Assembly: GCA_040757035.1 (NCBI GenBank)
Contig: JBFLYM010000001.1
Location: 15,126-79,125 of the forward strand
Reading direction: 5' to 3'
Origin: JAHJBR01 sp040757035
Lineage (GTDB): Archaea; Micrarchaeota; Micrarchaeia; Anstonellales; Bilamarchaeaceae
Length of the DNA: 64,000 nt
Positions 43,714 to 52,848 of this stretch are shown piece after piece; within the stretch, counting starts at the first letter, position 1, and every line of letters starts with the position of its first letter. The position numbers were made by a program, and so were the translations under genes. The notes under the pieces are model-generated. The model worked only from the letters and a program-made list of their open reading frames with translations, did no database searches and was not told the DNA's origin.

Positions 43714-44295
43714 ATGATTCTTATCATAGATAACGGTTCGCAATATACTCATCTTATAAAAAGAAATTGCAGAGATATGAATTATGAAGCAGAAATAGTT
43801 GACGATAGAATTTCATTAGAAGAGATTATTAGAAAGAATCCAGAGAAAATAATTTTGAGCGGAGGGCCAAATTCAGTTTATGCACCTGAAGAAAAAAGAA
43901 AAATAAACGAAAAAGTAATAAATGCGGTTTTTGAAGAGAAATTAAATATTCCACTTTTTGGTATATGCTTCGGTCATCAGCTCATCGCTCATATATTAGG
44001 AGGAAGGGTTGAAAGAGGGATAAGTGGAGAATATGGAATTGCGAAAATTTTCATTGAAAATGAAGATTTGATTTTCAAAGGAATACCTGATGAATTCAAT
44101 GTATGGGTAAGCCATTTTGATGAAGTAAAAATACTCCCGAACAATTTTGAAATACTTGCGCATTCGCAGACGTGCAAAATAGAAGCAATGAAACACAAAA
44201 CAAAAAATATTTTTTCTGTCCAATTTCATCCTGAGGTTTGGCATACCGAAAATGGAGAGAAGATATTGGAAAATTTTTTGGAAATCAAAAAATAA
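43714..44295 (+). CDS. guaAA: GMP synthase glutamine amidotransferase subunit
   Basis: It supplies ammonia from glutamine for XMP to GMP. IIDNGSQYTHLIKRNCRD opens the domain, ILSGGPNSVY follows, the nucleophile is in GICFGHQLIA (Cys about 90) and the His-Glu pair is in QFHPEVWHTENGE. At 193 aa it is the stand-alone archaeal form; the ATPase subunit is not in the window. Confidence 0.94.
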   Translation: MILIIDNGSQYTHLIKRNCRDMNYEAEIVDDRISLEEIIRKNPEKIILSGGPNSVYAPEEKRKINEKVINAVFEEKLNIPLFGICFGHQLIAHILGGRVERGISGEYGIAKIFIENEDLIFKGIPDEFNVWVSHFDEVKILPNNFEILAHSQTCKIEAMKHKTKNIFSVQFHPEVWHTENGEKILENFLEIKK

Positions 44296-44316
44296 AAACT
44301 AAAAAAAATGAAATTT

Positions 44317-45267
44317 TCATAAGATTTTCACTTTCTTTCCATCAAAATAAATCGTTTCTTCAAATCTTACTCCGAAATCCCTGAAGTAAGCGGCAGGTTC
44401 TACTGCCATCACTGTTCCTTTTATTTCGTCTTTATATTTTTTATTCAATCTCGGATATTCGTGTATGTCTAGTCCAACGCCATGTCCTATGGAATGCATT
44501 GGTTTTGGCAATCGGTATTTTTTAAACAGCTTCTCAGAGAACAGTGCTACTTCACCTCCGTTTTCGAAATTTGGAAATTCATCTATTATCTCGTAAAAAA
44601 TGCTTTGAATAATTTCATAAGAGTCAGATACCTTCTTCTCTCTACTAGTAAAAAACATTCTCGTAATGTCCGAACAATAGTTTTCATATTTTACTCCATA
44701 ATCAACAAGTATAAAATTTTTTATTCTGGAATGCGAAGGTTTGTAGTGCGGAAATGTGCTGTGTATTCCAGAACATACAATCGGATCAAAGGCTGGTTTT
44801 GTTCCAAGCTCAAACGTACGTATGTGCAGCCAATCGTTCAAACTTTTTTCGTCTTTGAATTCCGAAATCTCAATCAAAGAAAATATTTTTTTGGTTAGTG
44901 AAACTGCTTTTTTTATTTTTTCTAATTCTTCTGGTTTTTTCGCTGCTCTAAATTTAAGAAATTTTTCAGAAAAATTTCTTGTTTTTATAATTTTTACCAG
45001 TTTTTCATAAATCTTTGCAGGTAAGGACGAATAATCAAGCGCCAATTCTTTTCCCTTCATTAACCGAATAATTTCATCAAGCGGTTTTTCATTGCATAGT
45101 ACTGTTCCTGAAAACAAATACCTTGCAACCCTTTCGTTCAATTTCGGAACAATAAGTATTTCTTTTTTTCCACATTTTAAATAAAACGAATGATCCACAT
45201 CAATTTTTGCGTGATGAAAAAAATTTGCGTTGAATTCATTTCCACGGAATAAAAGCAAATTCTCCAT
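44317..45267 (-). CDS. M24 metallopeptidase (Xaa-Pro aminopeptidase type)
   Basis: The pita-bread fold with its metal ligands is visible: FILVDYGVKYENYCSDITR (two Asp), HSIGHGVGLDIHEYPR (His), TVMAVEPAAYF (Glu) and VRFEETIYF (Glu). The N-terminal creatinase-like domain is short. It would cut N-terminal residues before proline. Length 316 aa. It is 9 bp downstream of dph6. Confidence 0.9.
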   Translation of the reverse strand: MENLLLFRGNEFNANFFHHAKIDVDHSFYLKCGKKEILIVPKLNERVARYLFSGTVLCNEKPLDEIIRLMKGKELALDYSSLPAKIYEKLVKIIKTRNFSEKFLKFRAAKKPEELEKIKKAVSLTKKIFSLIEISEFKDEKSLNDWLHIRTFELGTKPAFDPIVCSGIHSTFPHYKPSHSRIKNFILVDYGVKYENYCSDITRMFFTSREKKVSDSYEIIQSIFYEIIDEFPNFENGGEVALFSEKLFKKYRLPKPMHSIGHGVGLDIHEYPRLNKKYKDEIKGTVMAVEPAAYFRDFGVRFEETIYFDGKKVKIL

Positions 45268-45276
45268 TTTATCATC

Positions 45277-45915
45277 TTATACATGTACCAAATGCGCACG
45301 TTTTATTTCTGCAGTACCACGCACGCCATCCCATATTATATCCCATTCGTCTATTATTATCCTTTGTTTGAAAAATGGCGCATTGGTTACAAAGGTTTCG
45401 CCTTCCCCACCCTCTAAAAATGGGTGAATATTTTTTGGAAGATGTTTGACTAATTCTGCAAAGGGTTTTGTTAGAAACTTTTTACCCAATCCTTCGGCTG
45501 AAACTGCAACGGTGTAAATCTCAAAATATTTAAGCATTTCATTCAACAAAATTTTTTCCTTGTGCCAAAGAGGAGAGTGTGTGGCAATGCCAAGTTTTTC
45601 ACCTATCTGCTCTATCCGCTGTTTTTGATATTCGCTCGCAATTGCACCGGTTATTATCACGTCTGCTCCGAGTTCTGAAATTCCTTGCTCTAAATCGTTT
45701 AATTCTGTTTCCTTCGTTGTTCTTATTACGAAATGTGGAAGCCCAGCAGCCATTGCCTGCATTTTTGTCCATGAAATATTCGGATGATGGAACATCATGC
45801 TGTATTCTTCGCTTTGAAATGTAAGAAGATTTATATCAAAACCTTGAAATAAAGCCCACCAAGTAGCAAATACGCTATCCTTGCCCCCTGAAAAAAGGCA
45901 AATTGCACGCTTCAT
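45277..45915 (-). CDS. dph6: Diphthine-ammonia ligase Dph6
   Basis: The PP-loop is CLFSGGKDSVFATWWA at the start. Further family marks are LGADVIITGAIASEYQKQRI, SPLWHK and the C-terminal FLEGGEGETFVTNAP. The enzyme amidates diphthine on EF-2, whose target His is present in the EF-2 encoded at 6339-8528. Length about 212 aa. ATG 45915 follows the stop of the zinc-ribbon gene at 45917. Confidence 0.92.
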   Translation of the reverse strand: MKRAICLFSGGKDSVFATWWALFQGFDINLLTFQSEEYSMMFHHPNISWTKMQAMAAGLPHFVIRTTKETELNDLEQGISELGADVIITGAIASEYQKQRIEQIGEKLGIATHSPLWHKEKILLNEMLKYFEIYTVAVSAEGLGKKFLTKPFAELVKHLPKNIHPFLEGGEGETFVTNAPFFKQRIIIDEWDIIWDGVRGTAEIKRAHLVHV

Positions 45916-45916
45916 C

Positions 45917-46177
45917 TTATTCATCAATGAGTTGTTTTATTTCATCACTCGGTATTTCCGGAGGAATAAATATATTTTCGTCTAAATTAGGCGGAGTAGT
46001 TTGTTGTTGAAGAATAGGTGGTTGTCCGATAATTCCGAGGTGAATTTGCACTGGATTGTTACATTTTGGGCATTTTGCAAATATGGTAAGATCTGAAATT
46101 TCCAAATCAGTAGTTAAAGAAACCGGAAAATCCGTAGAGCACATGGCACATTTGAATACTTTATCTATATTGGTCAT
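45917..46177 (-). CDS. Small zinc-ribbon protein, 86 aa
   Basis: Two CxxC pairs (CAMCSTDF at about 11-14 and CPKCNNPV at about 36-39) form a zinc ribbon. The rest is Pro/Gln-rich with an acidic C-terminus. No specific function can be given; such ribbons often bind nucleic acid or act as accessory subunits. It precedes dph6 closely and is probably cotranscribed. Confidence 0.65.
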   Translation of the reverse strand: MTNIDKVFKCAMCSTDFPVSLTTDLEISDLTIFAKCPKCNNPVQIHLGIIGQPPILQQQTTPPNLDENIFIPPEIPSDEIKQLIDE

Positions 46178-46213
46178 AAAAAACCTTCTTTTTGTTATAC
46201 TCTTTATATATTT

Positions 46214-46528
46214 TTATATATCTTCTGGAATTAAGTCCAAATCATCAATATTTTCAGAATCTACATCCTCCAGATCACCAAGATCTTCCCCTGAAACAAA
46301 TGATGACATATTAGAAGATACATTAGTTACATTGGTTGCATTAGTGGAAATATTTTCTCCAGAAAGCGCAGGTTCACCTGATGCATTTATTTCTAAAGGT
46401 ACCAACGCTTGCGTTTTATTTGACAAGCTTTCAGTTTTTTGTGTGCATCCCACGAATATTAAAAATCCAAAAAGAATGAAACTAAATATAGTATTTTTTG
46501 TATTAATTTTTTTCAATACACCTATCAT
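46214..46528 (-). CDS. Putative small lipoprotein, 104 aa
   Basis: A basic start and hydrophobic stretch end in a lipobox-like FLIFVGC (Cys about 28). The mature part is Ser/Thr/Asn-rich and then strongly acidic (DLGDLEDVDSENIDDLDLIP). It is probably anchored to the cell envelope. Function is unknown. It overlaps nothing and follows the secreted protein gene at 46543 by 14 bp. Confidence 0.6.
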   Translation of the reverse strand: MIGVLKKINTKNTIFSFILFGFLIFVGCTQKTESLSNKTQALVPLEINASGEPALSGENISTNATNVTNVSSNMSSFVSGEDLGDLEDVDSENIDDLDLIPEDI

Positions 46529-46542
46529 ATTATCAAACCATA

Positions 46543-47661
46543 TTATTTTTCAGTACTTCTAAGTTTCTTTATAAGTTCTTTCAATTTCTCTTGCGCTTGT
46601 TTAATATCATTTTTTACAATTTCAAATTCACCACTTTGATATGCTCGTCCAACTTCAATCTTTCCAGAAGCATCCATTAATAGTGACTTTATTTCTCCAA
46701 GCATTGAAGAATATCCTTTTGAATTTGCTTCAGAACTTAAAGAGTCAACAACCGCTTCTATTTTGGTTATATGGAATCTTGCCCAAATATGGAGATGTTT
46801 TTCTCGTGTAGTTTTTATAGTTCTAGTAATATCACTAATATTTTCACTACCAACTGCAGTACTTAATTCGTTCTTTGCATTTTCAGCTTCCTTCACCATT
46901 ATATCCAATTTTGATGTATCTACACTTTTATTTCTAAGAACCTTGATTGTATTATTCATATTTTCAAGATGACTTGTTATTTCATCTATTTGTGCACGTG
47001 AGAAATTTAAAGCGACTGTTCGTATGCATCTCGTTTGTGTATCTTTTGCTGTTCCGATAAATGTTTTGAAATTAGTGTTCTCTTCAATTCTTCCTGTAAT
47101 GCTATTTCTTGTTGGCCGTGCAATGGCTCTAATGGTTTGTGTAGCGTGTGTTAAACCACTCCTTGTTGACATTATTGTATTCTTAAATTCATTTTTATTT
47201 TTTGCACTTGCAACAGTTTTTAGTGAAGTAGTATCAGCTGTAAGCCTTGAAACAGCATTCATAATCGAATTTGTATCAGAAATCCCGCCTGTCAAATTGT
47301 TTTGATTGGCATAATCTAAAATTGATGTAACAGTCGTTGTTCTGCACTCAATTATTCTTGAGCGTAATTCCATTGTATTTGGTTTAATTGTATTTGGTTT
47401 ATACGCAATAACTCCTCTAGTAATTTTGTTTCTTGTATTTGAGTCAGAAATTACATTGTCTGCAGATCTATTCCAAAATGCGCTTCCATTTGCGTTTTTT
47501 ATTGTATGTGCATCTGTTGTAGCTATATCTGTGTTAGAACCAGTTACACGATCTGCAGATCCATTCAAATCCAAATATGTTTCCGAGTCTGTATTTTCAG
47601 TATTTTTAGCAAAAACACATGTAAACAACAGTATCCCTAAAAATATAAATATTAATTTCAT
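46543..47661 (-). CDS. Secreted helical protein, 372 aa
   Basis: A signal peptide (MKLIFIFLGILLFTCVFA) is followed by a Thr/Asn/Ala-rich region and then predicted long helices (about 110-370) with heptad spacing. No catalytic motif is seen and there is no second membrane segment. It may be an extracellular structural or adhesion protein. It forms a probable operon with the small lipoprotein downstream. Confidence 0.65.
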   Translation of the reverse strand: MKLIFIFLGILLFTCVFAKNTENTDSETYLDLNGSADRVTGSNTDIATTDAHTIKNANGSAFWNRSADNVISDSNTRNKITRGVIAYKPNTIKPNTMELRSRIIECRTTTVTSILDYANQNNLTGGISDTNSIMNAVSRLTADTTSLKTVASAKNKNEFKNTIMSTRSGLTHATQTIRAIARPTRNSITGRIEENTNFKTFIGTAKDTQTRCIRTVALNFSRAQIDEITSHLENMNNTIKVLRNKSVDTSKLDIMVKEAENAKNELSTAVGSENISDITRTIKTTREKHLHIWARFHITKIEAVVDSLSSEANSKGYSSMLGEIKSLLMDASGKIEVGRAYQSGEFEIVKNDIKQAQEKLKELIKKLRSTEK

Positions 47662-47822
47662 AATATCGCTTTTTATTTTTTATTTCTTACAGCGATTAAG
47701 GACTCAATTTAGCTTTTGGTCCTTGGTCTTCATGTTAATTAAGCTAAATTTGTCTATCAGTCTAAATTTAAAAAGTTATCTTTTCTATAAAGTAAGCATA
47801 AGTAGAAATATTGGTAGGAATT

Positions 47823-48512
47823 ATGTATACCGATAAAATTCTCAATAAAAAAATAGAAATAATTCCTGCTATTCTGGTAAAAACAAGAAAAATTCTTGTT
47901 GAATACATAAAAAAAGTAGAACGATATGTAAAGCGAATTCATATAGATATAATGGATAATAAATTTGTTCCAAACCTAACTTTAGGAACTAAAGAACTTA
48001 ATGAACTTCCGCAGAATGTAGCATACGAATTTCATTGGATGGTGTACACCCCGGAAAAATGGATAATAAAAACAAAGCAAAAATATCCAAAAGCAAAACA
48101 AAAATATTTTCATATTGTTCATATAGAAGTAATAGACAAGAATTGGGAGCAAATAAAAAAAGCAGTAAAAAATGTGCATGGAAATATTGGTTTAGCGATA
48201 AATCCTGAAACTCCGATAAAAAAAGTTTTCCCGTACATAAGAGATGTGAAAAAAGTTTTGATAATGTCTGTTCATCCTGGTTTTTCAGGGCAGAAGTATA
48301 TCAAAAAAGTTGAAAAGAAAATTTTGATTTTGAGAAAAAAATTTCCAAGACTAGATATTGAAGTAGATGGTGGAATAAACAGCAAAACTGTTATTTCAGC
48401 TATAAAATCAGGGGCAAATAAAATTGCGGTTGCGAGCGCAGTATTTGATACTAAAAATGCGAAAAGAGCAATAGAAAAACTTAGAAAAATTATTGTTCAA
48501 CATACTGATTAA
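47823..48512 (+). CDS. rpe: Ribulose-phosphate 3-epimerase
   Basis: It interconverts ribulose-5-phosphate and xylulose-5-phosphate. TIM-barrel signatures are IHIDIMDNKFVPNLTLG, EFHWMV (for the usual D-x-HLM), MSVHPGFSGQKYI, and EVDGGINSKTV; the metal-binding His and Asp residues are present. Two barrel segments diverge from the common bacterial consensus, so a related aldose epimerase activity is possible. ATG 47823 is preferred over TTG 47811. It is followed by the split transketolase. Confidence 0.85.
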   Translation: MYTDKILNKKIEIIPAILVKTRKILVEYIKKVERYVKRIHIDIMDNKFVPNLTLGTKELNELPQNVAYEFHWMVYTPEKWIIKTKQKYPKAKQKYFHIVHIEVIDKNWEQIKKAVKNVHGNIGLAINPETPIKKVFPYIRDVKKVLIMSVHPGFSGQKYIKKVEKKILILRKKFPRLDIEVDGGINSKTVISAIKSGANKIAVASAVFDTKNAKRAIEKLRKIIVQHTD

Positions 48513-48525
48513 CGTGTTGATCGCT

Positions 48526-49380
48526 ATGCGCGCTAAAATTACAAACTTGAAACAATTGAATCTTATTGCGAATACAATAAGACAAAACGTAATTAAAATG
48601 CTTCATGAAGCAAAAAGCGGGCATTCTGCAGGTTCGCTCGGACTCGCTGATATTTTTACCGCGCTTTATTTTAATGTTTTATATCACGATCCGCAAAACC
48701 CGCAATGGGATGATCGAGATAGGTTGATTTTGTCCAATGGGCATGTTTGTCCAGTTTTATACGCTACGCTGGCTAATGCAGATTATTTTCCAAAAACAGA
48801 ACTCATGACATTACGAAAACTTGGTTCGCGACTTCAAGGGCACCCACACAAAGGCACACTTCCCGGCATAGAAAATTCATCTGGTCCGCTTGCACAGGGG
48901 CTTTCTCAAGCGGTTGGAATGGCGATAGTTTCAAAGGCAGAAAAAAAGAAATGGCGCGTATATTGCATAGTCAGCGATGGAGAACAGCAGGAAGGACAGA
49001 ATTGGGAGGCGGTGATGTTGGCTGTAAAATATAAACTTGGGAATTTAACCGTAATAATGGATAGAAATAACATACAGATAGATGGTTTTACAGAGGAAAT
49101 AATGCCTCTTGAACCAATTGTAGATAAATACAAGTCGTTTGGTTGGCATGTAATCCAGGTGGATGGGCATAACATTCAAAAAGTAATAGAAGCGTGCGAG
49201 GAGAGCAAAGCGATTTATGAAAGACCGACAATAATTATTGCGCACACAATTCCTGGAAAAGGAATACCGTTTATGGAATTTTTGGCTGAATGGCATGGAA
49301 AAACGCCGAGTAAGGAAGAAGCGGAAAAGGCGATGGACATTTTGCTTGAATCTAGAAAAGAAATAGAAAATGAAGCGTAA
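48526..49380 (+). CDS. Transketolase, N-terminal subunit
   Basis: It carries the ThDP diphosphate-binding part: HEAKSGHSAGSLGLADIFTA, LILSNGHVCPVLYA, GSRLQGHPHKGTLPGIE, SSGPLAQGLSQAVGMA and SDGEQQEGQNWEA with NNIQIDG. Archaeal transketolase is often split; the second half follows at 49462. ATG 48526 overlaps nothing important; the ORF could start at 48493. Together with rpe it forms the non-oxidative pentose phosphate route. Confidence 0.93.
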   Translation: MRAKITNLKQLNLIANTIRQNVIKMLHEAKSGHSAGSLGLADIFTALYFNVLYHDPQNPQWDDRDRLILSNGHVCPVLYATLANADYFPKTELMTLRKLGSRLQGHPHKGTLPGIENSSGPLAQGLSQAVGMAIVSKAEKKKWRVYCIVSDGEQQEGQNWEAVMLAVKYKLGNLTVIMDRNNIQIDGFTEEIMPLEPIVDKYKSFGWHVIQVDGHNIQKVIEACEESKAIYERPTIIIAHTIPGKGIPFMEFLAEWHGKTPSKEEAEKAMDILLESRKEIENEA

Positions 49381-49461
49381 ATGGTGTAAATGATTTTATA
49401 AAATGATTTTATATAATCTTATGATTTTAGTAATTTTGTTTAGACTGATTAATGTGATTTT

Positions 49462-50478
49462 GTGCTCAATCCAGAAATGCATCTTGATTTGAACGGAAAA
49501 CAGAGTTCGCTACGCGATGGATTTGGAAAATCCTTATTGGCGCTTGGCGAACAAGATCCAAATCTATGGGTTATTACTGCGGATGTCGCAGAGTCAACTC
49601 GCGTTCATTGGTTCGCTGAAAAATTCCCAAAAAGATTTGTGCAGGTTGGCATTGCCGAACAAAACATGGCGAGTGTTGCGTCTGGAATCGCAGCGTGCGG
49701 AAAAACAGTGGTAATTTCATCATTCGGGGCCTTTAATCCAGGAAGAAATTTTGATCAGATAAGAGTTTCAATATGTTATAATAATGTAAAAGTAATTATA
49801 CATGCATCGCATACTGGGATTACTGTAGGCGCTGATGGCGCGTCGCACCAAATGTTGGAAGATATTGCAATGATGCGCGCGCTTCCAAACATCGCTGTAA
49901 TTGTTCCTGCTGATGCCGAAGAAGCGAGAAAAGCGACTATTGCTGCGCATTCTTTGGGATATCCCGCATATATTCGCACTGGAAGGGAAAAATTTCCGGA
50001 TTTTACAACTTCTGAAACTCCGTTTGGATTAGGAAAGGCAAACGTACTGCGCGACGGAAAAGACATAGTGATTTTTGCGTGCGGAGTGGAAGTTCTTCAA
50101 TCCCTCAAAGCAGCTGAAATACTTGAGAAGGATGGAATAAGCGCAGCAGTAATAAACGTGCATACCATCAAACCGATCGACTGTGAAACCATAATAAAAT
50201 ATTCAAAAAAATGCGGGCTTGCTATTTCGGTTGAGGAGCACCAGATAAATGGCGGATTGGGAAGTGCAATTGCTGAGGTAATTAGCGAATATGTTTGCGT
50301 TCCACTTAAACGGCACGGTATTTACAATACATTTGCAGAATCAGGCGAAGCATCAGAACTTATGAAAAAATATAAACTAGATGCACAGGGAATTTACGAA
50401 GTTGTGAAAAAAACTATTAGCGATTGTAAAGAGATAGAATATAGGAAAATGCATATTCACTTGGATGAGTATAAATGA
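49462..50478 (+). CDS. Transketolase, C-terminal subunit
   Basis: The pyrimidine-binding half: LGEQDPNLWVITADVAES, FVQVGIAEQNMASVASGIA with the catalytic Glu, RPGRNFDQIR-like NPGRNFDQIRVSICY, SHTGITVGADGASHQMLED, and the C-terminal domain with VEEHQINGGLGSAIAEV. Start is GTG 49462 (MLNPEMHLD). An 81-bp gap separates it from the N-terminal subunit. Length 338 aa. Confidence 0.93.
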   Translation: MLNPEMHLDLNGKQSSLRDGFGKSLLALGEQDPNLWVITADVAESTRVHWFAEKFPKRFVQVGIAEQNMASVASGIAACGKTVVISSFGAFNPGRNFDQIRVSICYNNVKVIIHASHTGITVGADGASHQMLEDIAMMRALPNIAVIVPADAEEARKATIAAHSLGYPAYIRTGREKFPDFTTSETPFGLGKANVLRDGKDIVIFACGVEVLQSLKAAEILEKDGISAAVINVHTIKPIDCETIIKYSKKCGLAISVEEHQINGGLGSAIAEVISEYVCVPLKRHGIYNTFAESGEASELMKKYKLDAQGIYEVVKKTISDCKEIEYRKMHIHLDEYK

Positions 50479-50495
50479 AAGATTAAAAAAGAAAG

Positions 50496-51323
50496 TTGAT
50501 TTCGTTGGAAAACATAAAAGAAGAGATGAACGTAAACGAACTGAGCGTAAACGAACAAATCGAACAAATTAACGATGCGTGGAAAGACATATGTAAGGTA
50601 TTGTTCGGCGAAGAAATAGGACCATTAAAAGAATATGCAGATTACCTCGTTAAATATGTAGATATTTCCCTAAACAGAAAGAAATCCGCGTTGTCTGGAA
50701 AGTCAGTTATAACTGCGTCAAAGAATGTACATCAGAATGCGAAATTCATACGCAACGATGAAATCTCGATTTTTGAAAAAAGAATTGGAAACAAACCTTT
50801 AGATATAAACAAAATAAAGGATTTTGACTCGCTAATCGAATGCGTGCAAGAAAAAGTATTTTACGCAGGTGATATTGTTCTCGGAAATTCAAAAAACGTA
50901 GAAAAATCAGATAGATGTGTGAATGCATGTTATGTTTATTGGTCTCAAGATGTTTACGCTAGCAAATATATTGTGTATTCGGATTCAATAAAAGTATGCG
51001 AGTATCTATTTGGATGTAGTGCAGCGGGAGAAACAAAATACGGAATCAAGAATTTCGAAGCACACAAAACTATAAGGTGTTTGGAAGTTTATCGCACATA
51101 CACTTCGTCTGATTGCTATTTTACCGGTAATCTAGAATGTTGCAACAATTGTATGTTTTCCTTTAACTTACGAAACAAAAACCGCATGATCGGTAATGTT
51201 CAATTTTCCAAGGAAGAATACTCTTCGCTGAAACAAAAACTAATTGAAGATATTCGAGATAGTTTACAAGCAAAAAAGTTTATTCTTAGTATAATAGATA
51301 TAATTCGTGAGGGTCATGAATGA
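50496..51323 (+). CDS. Cys/Tyr-rich protein of unknown function, copy 1
   Basis: After a helical N-terminus, the protein has repeats such as NVEKSDRCVNACYVYWSQ, YIVYSDSIKVCEYLFGC, SSDCYF-like TSSDCYFTGNLECCNNCMF and ends NRMIGNVQFSKEEYSSLKQK. The short Cys/Ser/Tyr steps suggest a right-handed parallel beta solenoid, and a similar layout occurs in unnamed proteins from DPANN and CPR genomes. It is a paralogue of the next gene. Start is TTG 50496; ATG 50526 is possible. Confidence 0.65.
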   Translation: MISLENIKEEMNVNELSVNEQIEQINDAWKDICKVLFGEEIGPLKEYADYLVKYVDISLNRKKSALSGKSVITASKNVHQNAKFIRNDEISIFEKRIGNKPLDINKIKDFDSLIECVQEKVFYAGDIVLGNSKNVEKSDRCVNACYVYWSQDVYASKYIVYSDSIKVCEYLFGCSAAGETKYGIKNFEAHKTIRCLEVYRTYTSSDCYFTGNLECCNNCMFSFNLRNKNRMIGNVQFSKEEYSSLKQKLIEDIRDSLQAKKFILSIIDIIREGHE

Positions 51324-52086
51324 GGAAATGAAAAAAAGAATGGAAAACGCGTTTGAATCCACATCGCAAATCATATTCAGAAAAAGACTTTGCGGACTCG
51401 ATAATTATTCGGATTGGCTTAGTTTACATGTAAGCAAACCATTAGAACGAAGTTCGGCTATAAGCAAACAAACAGTATACTGTCCAAATATTTTATTTTT
51501 CAAATTTTTAGGAAATGGTATTGTAACACTTGCCGAGTCAATCGAATTAGGAAAAAAAAGCATTTTGAAAGAGGATGCAGAAAATCTAACATTGTCAAAT
51601 GCAACTCTCCTACTGAAAGAAATAAGCTATACAACAACAGAAGCAGTTGTTGGGACTAATCTCGATGTTGAAAAATCCGATATATACGGATATTCTTATC
51701 ATTGTTATAACGGTACTTATTTTGTTTACAGTAAATATTGCGCATATTGTTTTTGGCCAAGGGAATCTGAATATTGTTTTGGTTCGGTATATACATTCAA
51801 TTCGAAATTTTGCATAAAATGTTATTATTCGACTAATCTTACGCGATGTTTTGAAATGCTCAATTGTTATAATTGTAGCGATTGTTATTTCTGCTACAAT
51901 TCGGAAAATTTAATGGAATGTATGTTTTGCTTCAACACGAAAAGCAAGAGATATGCCATAGGGAATATTAAAGTAGGAAAAGAAAACTATGTTAAAATAA
52001 AGAAAATTATGATGGATGAAATAGTGAAAAGGCTGGAAAAAGACAAAAAAATAGATATTAACATCTATAACATTGAAAAATATTGA
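51316..52086 (+). CDS. Cys/Tyr-rich protein of unknown function, copy 2
   Basis: It shares with the preceding gene the NLDVEKSDIYGYSYHCYN-type repeats, CYYSTNLTRCFEMLNCYNCS and the closing SKRYAIGNIKVGKENYVKIK followed by a helix. Overall identity is low, so the duplication is old. The gene starts within the end of copy 1 (ATG 51316 overlaps the stop at 51321-51323), indicating coupled translation. Function is unknown; the pair probably works together. Confidence 0.65.
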   Translation: MNEEMKKRMENAFESTSQIIFRKRLCGLDNYSDWLSLHVSKPLERSSAISKQTVYCPNILFFKFLGNGIVTLAESIELGKKSILKEDAENLTLSNATLLLKEISYTTTEAVVGTNLDVEKSDIYGYSYHCYNGTYFVYSKYCAYCFWPRESEYCFGSVYTFNSKFCIKCYYSTNLTRCFEMLNCYNCSDCYFCYNSENLMECMFCFNTKSKRYAIGNIKVGKENYVKIKKIMMDEIVKRLEKDKKIDINIYNIEKY

Positions 52087-52209
52087 AATGCAAGTGGATG
52101 TTAGTGAAAAGCTTTTTAAATTTTATGACATACTAAATGTATATTCATGTAAGGTTCTCTGCCAGGAATGATTTTTATTAATCTTGTTTGGGATAATTTA
52201 TTCTCAGTT

Positions 52210-52322
52210 TGGGCTCGCGCGGAATCGGACCGCGAATCTTTACCGTGTCAGGGTAATGTCTTTTACAGCTACTTAAATTAAACAAGATTTAAGTTAAGTA
52301 GTAACCATTCGACTACGAGCCC
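52210..52322 (-). tRNA. tRNA-Val (GAC) with a 40-nt intron in the D loop
   Basis: On the minus strand GGGCTCG pairs with CGAGCCC and A73 follows. The anticodon arm TTACC-CTGACAC-GGTAA gives anticodon GAC; the T arm is CGCGG-TCCGATT-CCGCG. The D arm is interrupted: after AATGGTTA (to A21) there is a 40-nt insert (52262-52301) before AGAC. CTACTTAA at its start pairs with TTAAGTAG inside it, and flanking TTA/TAA can pair, resembling a bulge-helix-bulge. The mature tRNA is 73 nt. Boundaries could shift by a base. Confidence 0.82.
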
Positions 52323-52365
52323 ATGATTGCTTTTGCTATATCTATAAAATATAGGATGTTCAATC

Positions 52366-52764
52366 TTAAAAATTTATTTTTATTTTGTCTTTATCTTTTT
52401 TCATAAGTTTATTTTTTAAATTTACTGTTGAAATTATTTCAATTATTTCAAAAGGATGGCGAGTACGTAGTGGAATTACTAATGCGCATTTTATTTTGTT
52501 AATTGTACACGGATATGTAAATAAATCTCCAAATGTTCTTTTTCCTCTTTTAAATCCCTTTATGATAATTGGTTCTGAATTTTTCAGGTAATATGTTTTC
52601 TTTGTGGTTTCTTCTGGCAATAATCTTATATTAAGCGTCCCTTCATAAGGATTAAAACCAAGTTTTTCTTTAATTTGTTTTTTGTATTCAGAAAATGCCA
52701 TATAATATTTTCCTTCACCGAACCCTGAGACTATTGTTCCTAAAATTGTAAACATTTCTATCAT
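52366..52764 (-). CDS. ribK: CTP-dependent riboflavin kinase
   Basis: It makes FMN from riboflavin with CTP. GTIVSGFGEGKYYMAFSEYK, EKLGFNPYEGTLNIRL and the later KCALVIPLRTRHPFEIIEII match the archaeal RibK/DUF120 family. At 132 aa it lacks the N-terminal HTH found in the RbkR regulators, so it is only the enzyme. It extends the riboflavin set at 12.3-14.8 kb. Confidence 0.93.
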   Translation of the reverse strand: MIEMFTILGTIVSGFGEGKYYMAFSEYKKQIKEKLGFNPYEGTLNIRLLPEETTKKTYYLKNSEPIIIKGFKRGKRTFGDLFTYPCTINKIKCALVIPLRTRHPFEIIEIISTVNLKNKLMKKDKDKIKINF

Positions 52765-52848
52765 TTTTTATTTTGTTTTCGTTTCATCTTATCAGTATTT
52801 ATTAATATTAGTAAATAACTTTATTAATACAAAATTCATAATATTTTT

